Assembly: GCA_027576995.1 (NCBI GenBank)
Contig: JANBQC010000472.1
Span: 1 to 22,452, forward strand
DNA from: Dimargaris cristalligena
Lineage: Eukaryota > Kickxellomycota > Dimargaritomycetes > Dimargaritales > Dimargaritaceae
Length of the DNA: 22,452 bases
Direction of reading: 5' to 3'
Shown here one piece after another: positions 1 to 10,320 of this stretch. The translations under genes and the position numbers were made by a program. Every line of letters begins with the position of its first letter. The first letter of the stretch is position 1. A model generated the notes under the pieces. It did no database searches. It worked only from the letters and a program-made list of their open reading frames with translations, and was not told the DNA's origin.

Positions 1-1
1 G

Positions 2-121
2 TTGGACGCCATCCATGCCTGTGTGCTGGATCCGAACGCGGGCGAGGCACCGACTACCACGACCCCTGGCGAACCAATGCCCTCTGGCCCGCCCAAGTGC
101 AGACGTCGTCGTCTCCAATAA
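2..121 (+). CDS. 3' end of an unidentified gene (39 codons visible)
   Basis: The window opens inside a reading frame starting at base 2 that runs 39 codons to a TAA at 119-121. The visible protein end begins LDAIHACVLDPNAGEAP, passes through a Thr/Pro/Gly-rich stretch and finishes in a basic tail, KCRRRRLQ. Codons are mostly C- or G-ending, as in eIF3a and unlike the AT-rich DNA that begins right after. An AATAAA overlaps the stop codon (117-122) and could serve as the polyadenylation signal. The frame and the composition change support a real C-terminus. The other two plus-strand frames are also partly open here, so the frame choice is a judgement. I do not recognise the protein. Confidence 0.5.
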   Translation: MDAIHACVLDPNAGEAPTTTTPGEPMPSGPPKCRRRRLQ

Positions 122-1550
122 AAGAGTGAGGAAACGTCATCATTCCCCCGCCTGCATTGGCGTGCATTTTAATTTTATTACTACCCTCCCACAGTCTGCA
201 GGACAATGCAGCCTTAAATCTTCTTTAACGACTCTTATGACTTCAACCCAATAATTTTTTTTAGTAATGTGCAGTTTCGTTTGGCCAAATATTGGGGTGA
301 TCCCATGCCCACCAAACCAAAACCCCCTAGGCAAGCAGGCATGGAATGAAGGGTGATTGGATTAACCAGGTAGCTTACAGTGAGCCTAAAGCTAGTCGGG
401 TAATACAAATGGATAGAAGAGAATGAGGGGGTTTTTGTGATGATAAAAAATAGCAGCTTGAAAAAGAACTAATTGGAAGGAGTTTAAATTGTTTGAATTA
501 GAGGGAGTCTTAGTATCAGGCAGTCGATGATAAGGAGCCATATCCCAGAAGATTAGTGAATTTCAACTGCCCCTGCATGTAAGAAACGTGCGATATGCAC
601 ACCGCCTAGTGATAATATCTGTTTTATTAAGGAGATATATAGTAGTCTATATGGGGGAGAAGGAAGGTAATGGCGATAGGGATTCTACTAAAAACTGAGA
701 AAGTATGAATATGCTGGCCGAATACCCATATACAATTGGTTTAGACCCCTCGTACGTGGGCTGGATAAGTACGACAAGTGCGAAGCTCAATCCCGCTGGA
801 CCTCGAATCCTTGAGGTAGCCCTTGTAGGGCGACAGGGAAGTACCTTGTTCTGAACGCCTGGTTGCATTGGCGGGCTTCCAAGGTTGGCATCGTTGTCGC
901 TGGTGAATAGGGTTCATCTTTCGTTAGTTGCCGGGGTTCCTGGATAGCTGGGTCCCTGGGCATATTATCCATCGGTAAGGGTACTGTTGCGTCAGTATTG
1001 GCAGGCCTAGCCCCGACCACTGGGCAAGAGCTAACATCCCCTATGCACTGTAGGATATTTTAGAACCTGAATGGTTTTTCCCATCATGCTATTGTAATAG
1101 ACAATATGAAAAAAAATCTTATAGACCATATGGTCATTTTCTGGTGATTGTATGGCAAAAGCCCTTTACGTAAGGACTCTTCCTTCTATGTATCCTCGTG
1201 ACTGTCCTCTCTCCAAGTATAATAGTCGGGATTACCTCTGATGAATACCCAACAATACCACCCAACCCGTGTCGATTGTATTGTGGTGGCCCTTCCCATC
1301 AATAAACATGATATTGGGCCCTCTATGGGTTGGGCGTAGCCTATTGTTTTGAAATTGGGCTATGGGATTTACGCTCTAACCATATGATAACTATATCCCA
1401 GATCATTGTGGCACAGCCCTTGGCTTCCAGGCTGGATTTGTAGGAGTATTTTGAGTCTACCGCATGTGGGTGCGACTATAGGCGTAAAAGCCAATTCGCT
1501 TATCCCTGAAGGATTGCGTTTATTGGACCTGGCTTGTCAGTCATATAACT
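122..1550. other. AT-rich intergenic spacer
   Basis: No convincing gene is visible. The only internal structure I can define is repeat R1 copy A. Short reading frames here lack coding-type codon use. Confidence 0.5.
754..1040. repeat. Dispersed repeat R1, copy A
   Basis: About 287 bp that reappear as a direct copy at 9834-10135. The alignment starts at the shared GTGGGCTGGATAAGTA and runs to the shared CTGGG and TAAC blocks near the right end. Differences are mostly transitions. Compared with copy B, this copy lacks an 18-bp block. On the minus strand one frame stays open for 78 codons (1020-787) and the same frame is partly preserved in copy B, so the repeat may derive from a coding sequence. 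I do not recognise the product. Confidence 0.75.
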
Positions 1551-1557
1551 GGGAAAG

Positions 1558-1565
1558 TATAAAAA
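1558..1565 (+). promoter_or_regulatory. TATA box of the CBM18 gene
   Basis: TATAAAAA lies about 120 bp upstream of the start codon at 1687 and is followed by a pyrimidine-rich CT/CA leader. Together these look like a core promoter with a roughly 90-base 5' leader. The spacing suits a fungal RNA polymerase II promoter. Confidence 0.55.
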
Positions 1566-1686
1566 CCTACTCTCTGCCCTCCTCCATTGACATTATCGCC
1601 CTACTTCCAATCAATACCTCTCCACACCATTACCAGACACGCCTATTCCAAACAAACCTCACCCACCCCAGCCTCACAATTCCACC

Positions 1687-2082
1687 ATGGTCAAGTTTAT
1701 CACCGTCGCTCTCTTCGCCACTCTCTCGGTCCTTGCTGCCTCATCACTGGTCCAGGGTTACGACGGCACTTGCAGTGTTTCCAAGCCATGCGCCAACGGC
1801 ACCTGCTGTAGCGGCTTCGGCTCCTGCGGTTCTACCGACGCCCACTGCGGGTTTGGTTGCCAGAGCGGCCCTTGCAAGGGTGCACCCACTCCCGCTTCTC
1901 CCAACCCCCCTCCCAATGGCTCCGGTAGTTGTAATGCCAATACACCCTGCCAGAGCGGTGCGTGCTGTAGCAAACAAGGCTTCTGTGGCTTTACCAATGC
2001 CCATTGCGGTACCGGCTGTCTGAGTGGGCCCTGTGGCCAAGTGTTCAACCGCCGTTCCGCCGTCGCTAATGCCCGGGCTTAA
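1687..2082 (+). CDS. Small secreted protein with two chitin-binding type-1 (CBM18, hevein-like) modules
   Basis: A 131-residue protein. Residues 1-24 form a signal peptide (hydrophobic core ITVALFATLSVLAASSLV, likely cleaved near VQG-YD). Two modules follow, residues 29-63 and 82-116, joined by a Pro/Ser/Ala-rich linker. Each has eight cysteines with identical spacing, C-x5-C-x4-CC-x5-C-x6-C-x3-C-x4-C, and the hevein hallmark of CC followed by a Gly/Phe-rich turn and CG. This family binds chitin oligomers, so the product should act outside the cell, in the wall or as a secreted chitin-binding or protective protein. There is no catalytic domain. The start sits in an excellent context (CCACCATGG), with a TATA box upstream and no intron. 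The C-terminal tail has a dibasic NRRS. Codons are C-ending, in line with good expression. Nothing in the neighbourhood is functionally linked. Confidence 0.92.
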   Translation: MVKFITVALFATLSVLAASSLVQGYDGTCSVSKPCANGTCCSGFGSCGSTDAHCGFGCQSGPCKGAPTPASPNPPPNGSGSCNANTPCQSGACCSKQGFCGFTNAHCGTGCLSGPCGQVFNRRSAVANARA

Positions 2083-3740
2083 CTCTAGTGGCCTCTTATC
2101 CCGGCCCACTTCCCAATGAGGAACTTCCTATTTCGGGGGGCTTCTCCAATCCTGTAGCCATTCAATAATCATATCCTTCTAGACCATATATTACATTGAA
2201 TTATTGGGCCCTATTTGTTCGTCATCCGATCGATTAGGTCACTCAGACTAATGGCTGAGTATCTCTACACATTCTTTCAACTATTTTATTCTTTCTGTGC
2301 TATGTTTAAGGTTTTAAGTATTTGTATTAATCTAGACCATCTAATAGAGGCATACCTTTTGTAAATAAATATTTTATTCAAGACATATTCCCCTATATCT
2401 TAGTCGATTTTATCCACTTTTGTAGCCTGTACGCTTAGCTAACGTTTGGACATTGCTCATTGACCCGACTGCTTGTGCCCAATTCATCGCTGCACCTAAT
2501 GATGATTTGCATTGCCCAATCCCTATTTATTCTGGATCTTAGTGTGTCAAAAAATGGTATTAATCAGGCTTAGAATGGATGCATCGGTTAGCTTCTGCCA
2601 TATCTTTATATCGCCAATTGTTAAACAATGGCGATACATGGCCCGTTCCAATATGAATGCCCCTTATCGCTTGCCTATATATATATATATGGGTCAGGTT
2701 AATCGGACCATCTAGTATAGGGATGGTGGTATTTTAATAGTTGATGGGGCAGAATATCTGATACCAAATGGCCGACTATCATTGAATATGACTAACGTTT
2801 GAAAGCAATCCTCACCCTCAACTCTAGTACAGGCTTCATTTGAATGCTAACTGTATTGTTGTTAAAATGCCTTACCTAAATGAAGCAGTAATAGGCGACA
2901 GAATACCAATAGTGGCGATGCTATTAGCAGAGATGGACACCAGAGTCCAGTATTATTATATGGAGGAGGTAAAATCTGGCGACATAGCGAACAATGCATT
3001 AATTGAGACTGGTATTCATGGTTAAAATTAAACACCCCACCCATTTCCCAGTAGATATACCATTTGAAGTTCATGGTTGGGTGAATAATTTTCTTGCCAT
3101 GGTTTTTGCTGCGTATTATAATATGATTTACTACAACAAGGTCCTCTGTCCCAGTAGTTATTATCTGAATAATGCTCTCCTGAATTAAAGTGACTTTCCC
3201 TCGGCCACTCCTGGTGCCGTAGAACCCGGCTATCCTACCCCGGCCAATACTTGAAGGATCCTTCTAGTTCCCCACTAGAGCCTTCCGAGCACCAGTATAT
3301 ACCTTCTAGAACGCCGTTGCTTTTCTTAGAATGCCCTCCAGCCCCGTTTCCATACTTTTAAACACACCTAAGCTACAGCATTCTATCCCTTGGCTTATTA
3401 GTAATCCAGTTTATTCGAATGAATTCTAATCCACTGTCCCTGAATAAGGACCCCGTGCTGAGATCCGTATACACCAGTATATCCCCCACCATCACCAATT
3501 GTGCTCTACTAATAAGTCCCGGTTGCAATGAATCTAGTAATTGTAAAAATTAGAAAACCTACTGCATGGACTCTGATGCGGAATTATAGTAGTAAATCAC
3601 CACGATATGGATTACATTGTTATAAACCCAGCTTGACAATTAGTCCCCTTTAATCCACCGTTCGTCCCAGCACCTATTTGATTGGCTTAATTAATTGAAC
3701 GGTATTGTACTAGAACCAACATCTATGCTAAAATATAACT
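2083..3740. other. AT-rich intergenic spacer
   Basis: Follows the CBM18 gene. AATAAA-like motifs near 2360 could end its transcript. A short (TA)n run lies near 2680. Open frames around 2840-3190 are short, AT-biased and lack recognisable domains, so I do not call them genes. Confidence 0.5.
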
Positions 3741-3990
3741 GGCGCCCTTAGATCGGCACCGACTGGAGCAGTGGCAGCCACTTTGGGAAACCTAGATCCC
3801 GGGACCAGAAACTTGTGCTCGGCGTGGACTATTCCTATCTGGATTTCGGACAGGGGCAGGCTGGGCCACCAGGGAATATTCTGGAATCCCTGATGACACA
3901 TGGTAGATTATACACGCGGAATGGACTCTGGTTAAGTGGCAACGTGGGCAAGATATACATTGATATCGGTAAAACTGGTAATGGACCGAA
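3741..3990 (+). repeat. Dispersed repeat R3, copy A
   Basis: About 250 bp that align in the same orientation with 5741-5985. Shared landmarks are CTGGC at the left end, a GGACAGGGGCAGGCTGGGC-type block in the middle, and a TGGCRACRTGG-type block near the right end. One frame is shared at protein level (LDFGQGQAG here, LDFRQGQSG in the other copy). This copy is interrupted in the frame that is open in copy B. No protein family is recognised. Confidence 0.6.
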
Positions 3991-4170
3991 TAATATATAC
4001 CAGTTTGTCTTTATTAAGGGTATGGTTGCAGTGTATTTACAAGAAAATTGGGAATAGAGGCAATAAAAGCTGGCAACCTAGTAGTGCCCAAGGCTGATCT
4101 GGCCAATGGGTAAGGGTAGGTGTCACTATAGCACCAGGTTATACAATGGACAACCATAAAGAATGAATAT

Positions 4171-4312
4171 GGGAGAAGTTCATTCAGGCTGTATAATGAA
4201 AAATCCATTGGATGAGGCCAATATTACTGGTTAAAAGCTATTCTCACATATATTCGCCCATACGCGTATTGTGTAAAACCTTATACAGCTGGTTTGAATT
4301 TCATCCATATAA
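4171..4312 (+). repeat. Dispersed repeat R2, copy 1 (most complete)
   Basis: The reference copy of a roughly 140-bp repeat. Its first 93 bp differ at only about four positions from the reverse complement of 8353-8445. Its second part, containing GTAAAACCTTATACAGCTG, recurs inverted at 7545-7574. The whole unit recurs, more diverged, at 14639-14768 in the same orientation. It has no coding capacity and no obvious terminal inverted repeats, so its class is unknown. Confidence 0.8.
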
Positions 4313-5740
4313 ATAACTAAGAACACACACAAAAATAATGATAGCGGCTCTGGGGTACAAATGCTGAAGATACACCTCAACCTCATATACCTTAGAAGTA
4401 TTCCAAATAATATAATGAATGCTGGAATACTAGCCCAGACCACCGAAGTATGTCAGTATGAGTGGAAGGGTGAAGATCTACCTCTGGTGGCGGCCGTCAC
4501 CATTTCCAAAACTAGAATAGCCTGGCTGGGGTATGCTTTTGAGGTCTAAGCAGGCCCATCCACAAAAATTAAAAGAATAGGCCATACTGAGGTCCAGTGC
4601 ATTGTACACTGAATTACTCTAAAACTTTGACGATCGACCTGCTCCACAGAATTAGGATGATTCCATAGGCCACGCTAATTCTGGTATATCATATTATTTT
4701 TTTCATCATCCCACAAATACATTTAAGTATGTAACATTGTTCCCGACCGGATAAATACAGCCGTTTCATTGATAATTTGAAAATCAACAACAAACCGAGA
4801 TAAGGGCTTCTTTAAGGTCGCTCATCAGGGTTCTTTCAATTAACTTGGATAGATAATTGATACCAAGTCCTGGTAAGCTCTCGAGGTCCTTTAGACGAAA
4901 CATGCGGGGTTCCCTGCTATACGTAGCACATCCCCCGTATTGACGGCCTGGAAAACCAGACACTTTGCTCTTATTACATTGTGTTCGACGGGCTCCAATA
5001 CTTACATTATCCCTTCATTGAAAATAAAATAAGTCAAATAATCTCTTTATTACTATTGTTAGCCAGGGCAATTTTATTCCGGATTACAATTGGATTCTTA
5101 ATATTTACTTATATTTTTTATTGCTGCTGTTACGGTCAAGTTGACCATCCTTAGTAGTCGTTGGGTTATCTTGCGGTAGATCTTTCTATATATGGGATAT
5201 ACTGTACTGGCCAATATGAATAGCATTGGGGTAACTATAATACCCGGCCTAGGACTGGTAATGGACTTATACAGCGCCCCCCGCTTCCCTCCATGAATCT
5301 GAAAGTCACCCTTTCTGTTCTATTCGATACTTATTATTTGATATACTAATAATACTTTTATAGTTGTTACACTGCCAACATTTCATTCATAATCCAAAGT
5401 ACTGCTGTCGAATTATACACATGTGGCATTTTCACAACCATCACCCACTCTCACCGCCCTAGTGACCTAGACAGCTTAGTCAAGTTGTAGGAAATATAGC
5501 CATACTATATTTAACAATCGCCTGACTGTTTTTTTTATATCATTTCTACACTATTTTGCGTCAGTTATATCCAAACAATGAAGTATAAACGCAAGTATGG
5601 ATCAAACCATTTAATTATTTGAAATTGTACGAAGTATTCTGGGATCATTGCATTTCTATGAACATTAGATGGGAGGAGGCTGCGAACCTCTTCGTCTTTC
5701 GCAGTGTTATGACGGAACTTATTGTCACATTAAGATAAAA
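4313..5740. other. AT-rich intergenic spacer
   Basis: No gene is recognised. A slightly more GC-rich patch at about 4430-4560 is open for a short stretch but shows no domain or start context. The rest is low-complexity AT-rich sequence. Confidence 0.4.
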
Positions 5741-5985
5741 CTGGCAACCATATATCAGCACTGGTTGGATCAGTAGCAACCCTGTTTGAAACTAATATAT
5801 CGGGAGGGATGTTTGCACTTGACCAAGAACAACTGTTGCCTGGACTTCAGACAGGGACAGTCTGGGCTACCGGGGATCACTCTTCGATCCAGCTAGTTCA
5901 TGGCGAACTGGTCACAATGAACGGGCTTGGAACAAGTGGCGACATGGACGAGATTGCAACGGGTATCGGGGACAACTAAAGGTAA
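5741..5985 (+). repeat. Dispersed repeat R3, copy B
   Basis: The partner of the copy at 3741-3990. One plus-strand frame is open for about 80 codons, from just after a TAA near 5735 to a TAA near 5979, with an internal ATG at about 5809. It reads through GTVWATGDHSS and LVHGELVTMNG. The absence of an upstream ATG and the decay of the same frame in copy A suggest a remnant of a coding element rather than a live gene. Confidence 0.6.
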
Positions 5986-6413
5986 ATCAAATAGCAAAAA
6001 ATTGCATGTTTTTAAGAGGATACCTTCGGGGTGCTTATAGGAAAATCGACAATAGGAAAAAACAATATATGATAATCATGGAGGTTGGTCAATAGACCCG
6101 GCTATGGGGCCGACATAACCATATTTTAAACACACGCGTACAGCTTAAACGGGTACTATTACAATAGAGGAACCAGTACGGCCGATGGCTATCTGAATGA
6201 AAGGAAAAAAGGACTGTTAGGGGTGAAACTGGTAGATTTACCTGGAAAAGTTTCTGGTTGGGGTTGTGTAGATTAAGAAAATAATTCGACTTTTGGTCGA
6301 CTTTGCAATGTTCATTGCGGTTATCTCGTTGCAAATAACCTAAAATTTCAGAAAAAAACTTCACTAGACATATACTTAAACCAGTTGGTGATGGTATTTT
6401 GAGAAACCCTAGT

Positions 6414-6635
6414 TTAGGAAATGGTCTCGGTATGCGGACCGCCAATTAATTGGGTGGTGTTGTCTCCGTGGGCAGGTTGTTGTTTAAAGACAACGGAGTC
6501 ATTGCTATCGTTTGATGCTTCGTTGTCAGTATAAGTTTCATTGTCTGGTATTACACCTTCATATTGGGGCTGCCCGGTAACACTGAGGACCAGGACCAGG
6601 ACCAGCAAGATGACAAGAGTAATATATGGCTTCAT
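6414..6635 (-). CDS. Probable small secreted peptide (73 aa)
   Basis: I chose the ATG at 6633-6635, not the longer in-frame start at 6713, because it places a textbook signal peptide at the N-terminus: MKPYITLVILLVLVLVLSVTG, cleaved near the Gly-Gln. The mature part, about 52 residues, is acidic and rich in Asn, Asp, Ser and Thr. It has several N-glycosylation sequons (NET, NDS, NDS, NTT) and no cysteine. The frame ends at a TAA at 6414-6416. No family is recognised. A weak TATA-like motif lies about 200 bp upstream on the minus strand. The start has G at -3. The Val/Leu run could be chance in AT-rich DNA, so this is moderate support only. If real, the product would be exported or wall-associated. 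Confidence 0.45.
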   Translation of the reverse strand: MKPYITLVILLVLVLVLSVTGQPQYEGVIPDNETYTDNEASNDSNDSVVFKQQPAHGDNTTQLIGGPHTETIS

Positions 6636-6713
6636 TGCCAGTAGGGGGAATAGATTGAGCGGGAAGGAGACGAATCTGAGGGGAAAAAAACAAGTAGGCC
6701 AATAGTGAGCCAA

Positions 6714-7544
6714 TACTAATAGCAGAATGCAGTCGAGAAAAGTAAAGGAGCAAAAGGGAAGTCCAATACCGGTTAGAGGCTGGTGAATCGGACGGGTGTG
6801 GGTGTGATGGAAATAATAGGAGGGGGAGAATGGGCTATTTATCTATTGGAAACAGAGGCATGAGCAGGGGGGAAGCACCACCTGGACTGGCCTGGAAAAG
6901 AGAGAACACCATTTAACCAATGCCCGTTATTCAATGAGATTTGGGAACAATGGATACACCTTCCTTAAACTTTCCTTATAACATAGGAAAGGGAAGACCA
7001 TTCCACCAACAGAGGATGGGGAAGAAGTGTTTTAAATACAGGCCATTGCACTGGGCTATCCATTTCCTTATTAATAAATACCCCTACACTAAACATATAC
7101 CACAGAGATTGCAAACCCGTAGCTAAACAACTCTATGGCCAAACTGAGTGTAACCCTGCATGGTGAACCATTCCCTCGTCACCCTTTCGACTTCGTATCC
7201 CAATTGGCTGTAAAACTATCATTCAAAAAAATAGCCGCTACATAAAAGAACTCACCCATTGGCCTTGTTATAGAACCCGGGCTGCGTAAAAATGAAAGAA
7301 AAGGAGCATTGGAATGAAAGTGAATAACCAATGACAGCTGGGTGCAGTAGTTGGGCTTTGTCCATCATCGCCTTTTGGCTATTATATGCTGGCCAAAAAA
7401 AGCAGACTCTCAACAGTGGATTTTTCAATGAATACTTTGGTACAACTGTCCAACAGTTTCTCTATTGGTTCTTTTCTGTGTTTTTTTTCTGGTGGTGGTT
7501 GAGGGAAGTCAAGGGGAGTCGAAGAAACTGGGTGAAATTCCAAA
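6714..7544. other. Intergenic spacer
   Basis: Purine-rich and AT-rich sequence. A frame at 7331-7555 (plus) encodes hydrophobic, Trp/Phe-rich residues around a T-homopolymer and runs into an R2 fragment. I regard it as fortuitous. Confidence 0.4.
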
Positions 7545-7574
7545 CAGCTGTATAAGGTTTTACATAATATGTGT
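7545..7574 (-). repeat. Dispersed repeat R2, fragment of the right half
   Basis: On the minus strand this reads CATATTATGTAAAACC then TTATACAGCTG, matching the right half of the unit at 4171-4312. Its natural left half lies 780 bp away in the same orientation, at 8353-8445. Confidence 0.7.
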
Positions 7575-8181
7575 GTAGTGCCATCCAGAGGTTAGCACTT
7601 ATCCCCAGACTATGGATAGCCAGTCCTCATTGTCAGAGGGTGGAATATGCTGTGACTTGCAATGGTGGTATCACTCCCACCATTTACCCACAAAAAATAT
7701 ATAAATATATATATATGTACTGCCTACACTGTGGCATATATAAAAACTAACAAAATATCATTCATTTCTTTATACTTGTGGTTTGCATTAAAAAGCCCAC
7801 TGTTTTCTTCCTTGCATTTAAAAGTCCGACCTGTTTTTCGGTGGATTCCTTATCATTCCATTTTATTCTATTCTTAACCTTCCTTCTATGTCCCTTCTCT
7901 TGTATCCAGCGGCCCCTAAGGCCCACAGGATGGTTGTATAAGTAGCCAGTGAATTCCCGCTCATTTTAAAAAATAATCATCATTCATATCATTTTGAAAC
8001 TCATAACTCTACCACCCCTTAAGCCCAGTCCCGAATTTTTTATTGATCATTTTCATATCGTTTACCACTACCATCTCTATTCATTTTATTTATTCTCAAT
8101 AAAACCTTCGTATCACTCATCATATCCTGCCCCCATCCTCTGTCCACTCCACCGACCACTTGCCTCCTGCAAAACCCCACT

Positions 8182-8341
8182 ATGTCAACATCCAATTTTG
8201 CCCCAGTCTCCTCCCACTCCGCAAACCTCCCATCTTCTGCCACCAGGGAACTGGCCACTACAACTTCAGGCCGTGTTGACAAGGAGGCCACTGCCTCCTC
8301 GCGAATCCCGAAGGCTGTCAACAATTGGCCGGACATCCCGG
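8182..8341 (+). pseudogene. 5' fragment of an unidentified gene, cut off at the R2 repeat
   Basis: The ATG at 8182 follows a C/T-rich leader that resembles the leaders of the CBM18 and eIF3a genes. The frame then runs 53 codons with strongly C- or G-ending third positions, the signature of genuine genes in this window. It is a Ser/Thr/Ala-rich, probably disordered N-terminus that ends KAVNNWPDIPG. At 8342 the composition changes abruptly and the frame enters repeat R2, where it meets a stop at 8383-8385. I infer that this is the first part of a gene whose remainder was lost or displaced. A TATA-like TATAAG lies near 7937. The product cannot be identified from the fragment. It could instead be a short exon, but no good splice donor is visible at its end. 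Confidence 0.45.
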
Positions 8342-8352
8342 GTAGTACACAT

Positions 8353-8445
8353 GTATGGGTGAATATATATGAGAATAGCTTTTAACTAGTAATATTGGCC
8401 TCAACCAATGGATTTTTCATTATACAGCCTGAATGAACTTCTCCC
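8353..8445 (-). repeat. Dispersed repeat R2, left half, inverted relative to 4171
   Basis: The reverse complement matches 4171-4263 with about four differences in 93 bp. It is the closest pair of repeats in the window, so this duplication is recent compared with the others. Confidence 0.85.
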
Positions 8446-9833
8446 AACTCAATCTACCTCCCGTTGGCCTTGATTGCTGGTTTAGTTTGCAGCACCCTCT
8501 GTTTTTTCCTTCATTACCACCCAGTAAGCCATTTCCAAGGCTGTGTGGCCTTTACCACCAAGCAACCGAGTGGATCATTTCATTGATTTTATCTTTCCGG
8601 TTGTCGTGAATACCATCACCCCAATCCCCACATAACCCCCCCCCCACTATACATCACCAATAGCTACGGGAATCCAAAGGATGCAATTAATAGAAAGCAA
8701 CCATACCGGACTGCATCCCTCCTCCCCTTCTCGACAAATATACAATAACTATTAGGTGTAACCATACACCAAGCACACCAATATATCCACCACAATAGAT
8801 AAATACCACAACCTCGGGAAATAGTTTGCAAAAAAAAATGTACATTTACCTAGATAATTCTATACCTCCTGTCATTTCTGGCCACCATGTTTGCATGCAC
8901 TCCACCCTGATACTGGTCCCAAGTTCAACTAAACCACTTTCTTTATTCTCGAATAAAATGCCAAAGGGATGGCTGCTGGATATCACACTTTTGACTTTTT
9001 ATTGGCAATCTTCCTTGAGCCATGCTATAAGTCCATACATGCACTCTACATGGGTGACAGACTTTCACCCCTTGCTCTAAGGGGTAAATAATGAACTGGG
9101 CCAATGCTTCGGGAAGCTGATAGACCAGTGGCTTCAAGGGTGCCATACTTTGGGTGGTGTTACCCTTATGAGACTTGTCCTACACCACATTATACTACAC
9201 ATGGAGGATTAGCCATGGAATAGCCGACACCTTGGACAAGTGTGCAAGGTTGGGTTGGAAAACTGAAACTACCCCGACTCCCCACTTCCTCTATAATTAA
9301 ACAGACCTACCAATTGGGGGTTTACTGATTTACCCGGAATAATTGCTGCCAAGGGAATTTTTGTACACTCTTTCCCCTTTCTATTTTCGCCTCTAGTAGG
9401 CTAGAGCCAAAGAAATACGTTACAGGTAGATAAAACGGACCCCAAGGTGCTCCCTAAAAGAATTTTTAAATGTCAATCTAGCTCTCCCTAGTGAATAAAT
9501 ATGGGTGAATTAGGTTGATAAATGCCATGTGTAGGGGGAAATAGGCGGGGGACTCACTTGCTACCTGTAACACTTGCCTCATAAAAATGGGGGGGGGGTT
9601 TGGTATATAGTCCAGTTGAATCTCTTCTATATGTGGTAAGTCCTGGCCCAAGTCAGACCTTATAACCAAAAGGGTTATTTAATATTGCCAATAGGAGATT
9701 CCTAATTTAAGCTACTCCTTGATAGCTGGTGTGGTGATTTTACAAATCACTACAATATGCCAGTTTTATTCAGCCTATCTAAGGAATCTCCCAATATCCA
9801 GAAATGGTGAGAGACCGGGTGTTTTTTTTTTAC
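8446..9833. other. AT-rich intergenic spacer with homopolymer runs
   Basis: No gene is recognised. It contains a C10 run (8636-8645), a G10 run (9589-9598) and a T10 run (9822-9831). The T10 abuts the start of R1 copy B. Confidence 0.5.
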
Positions 9834-10135
9834 TATGTGGGCTGGATAAGTATAGGTGTCAAGCTCAATTCAGTAGGACCTCGAGGCCTTGAGGTAGCCC
9901 TTGCAGGGTGACCGGGAAATACCTTGTTCAGAACGTCTGGCTGCATTAGCGGGCTTTGGAAGTTGGAATTAGTGTCGCTGGTGGGTAGGGTTCATAATTC
10001 GTCGATGGCTGAGGTTTCTGAATAGCCAGATCCCTGTCTACTTTGATCCCCGGGCATTCTATCAGCTGGTAAGGGTACTGCCACGTCGGTATGGACAGAT
10101 TTAGCCCCAGCCGCTGGGTTGGAATTAACCCTGCC
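9834..10135. repeat. Dispersed repeat R1, copy B
   Basis: About 302 bp matching 754-1040 in the same orientation. It has an extra 18-bp block near 10036-10053, a multiple of three, so the shared minus-strand frame is kept across the difference. One Gln codon (CAA) of copy A is TAA here, and an AGA is TGA. The left edge is directly preceded by T10, which on the minus strand would be a short poly(A) tail. Confidence 0.75.
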
Positions 10136-10320
10136 AATCACTTAGGTAGCAGGAAAACCAGTGCACTACCGCCCTTCTTCCTTGTGAGCTATCAAAGGCT
10201 AATCCGCTGGACAGAAAAACCATGCATCTAGTTATTTAGGAGCTCACGCCGATTTTCTCGTTGATTAGGCAACACCTCCCCGTGAAATTGGATTTAGTGA
10301 GTGTCCCCTTAATGCGAAAT

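Noticed and set aside
1406..2109. 205-codon plus frame and 121-codon minus frame over the CBM18 gene
   Set aside because: Shadows of the Cys-rich gene; the plus frame begins upstream of the TATA box.
6089..6445. 118-codon minus-strand frame next to the secreted peptide
   Set aside because: AT-driven composition, no domain, start inside the upstream ORF; probably chance.
7331..7555. 74-codon hydrophobic plus-strand frame
   Set aside because: The hydrophobic run comes from T-homopolymers and the frame ends inside an R2 fragment.
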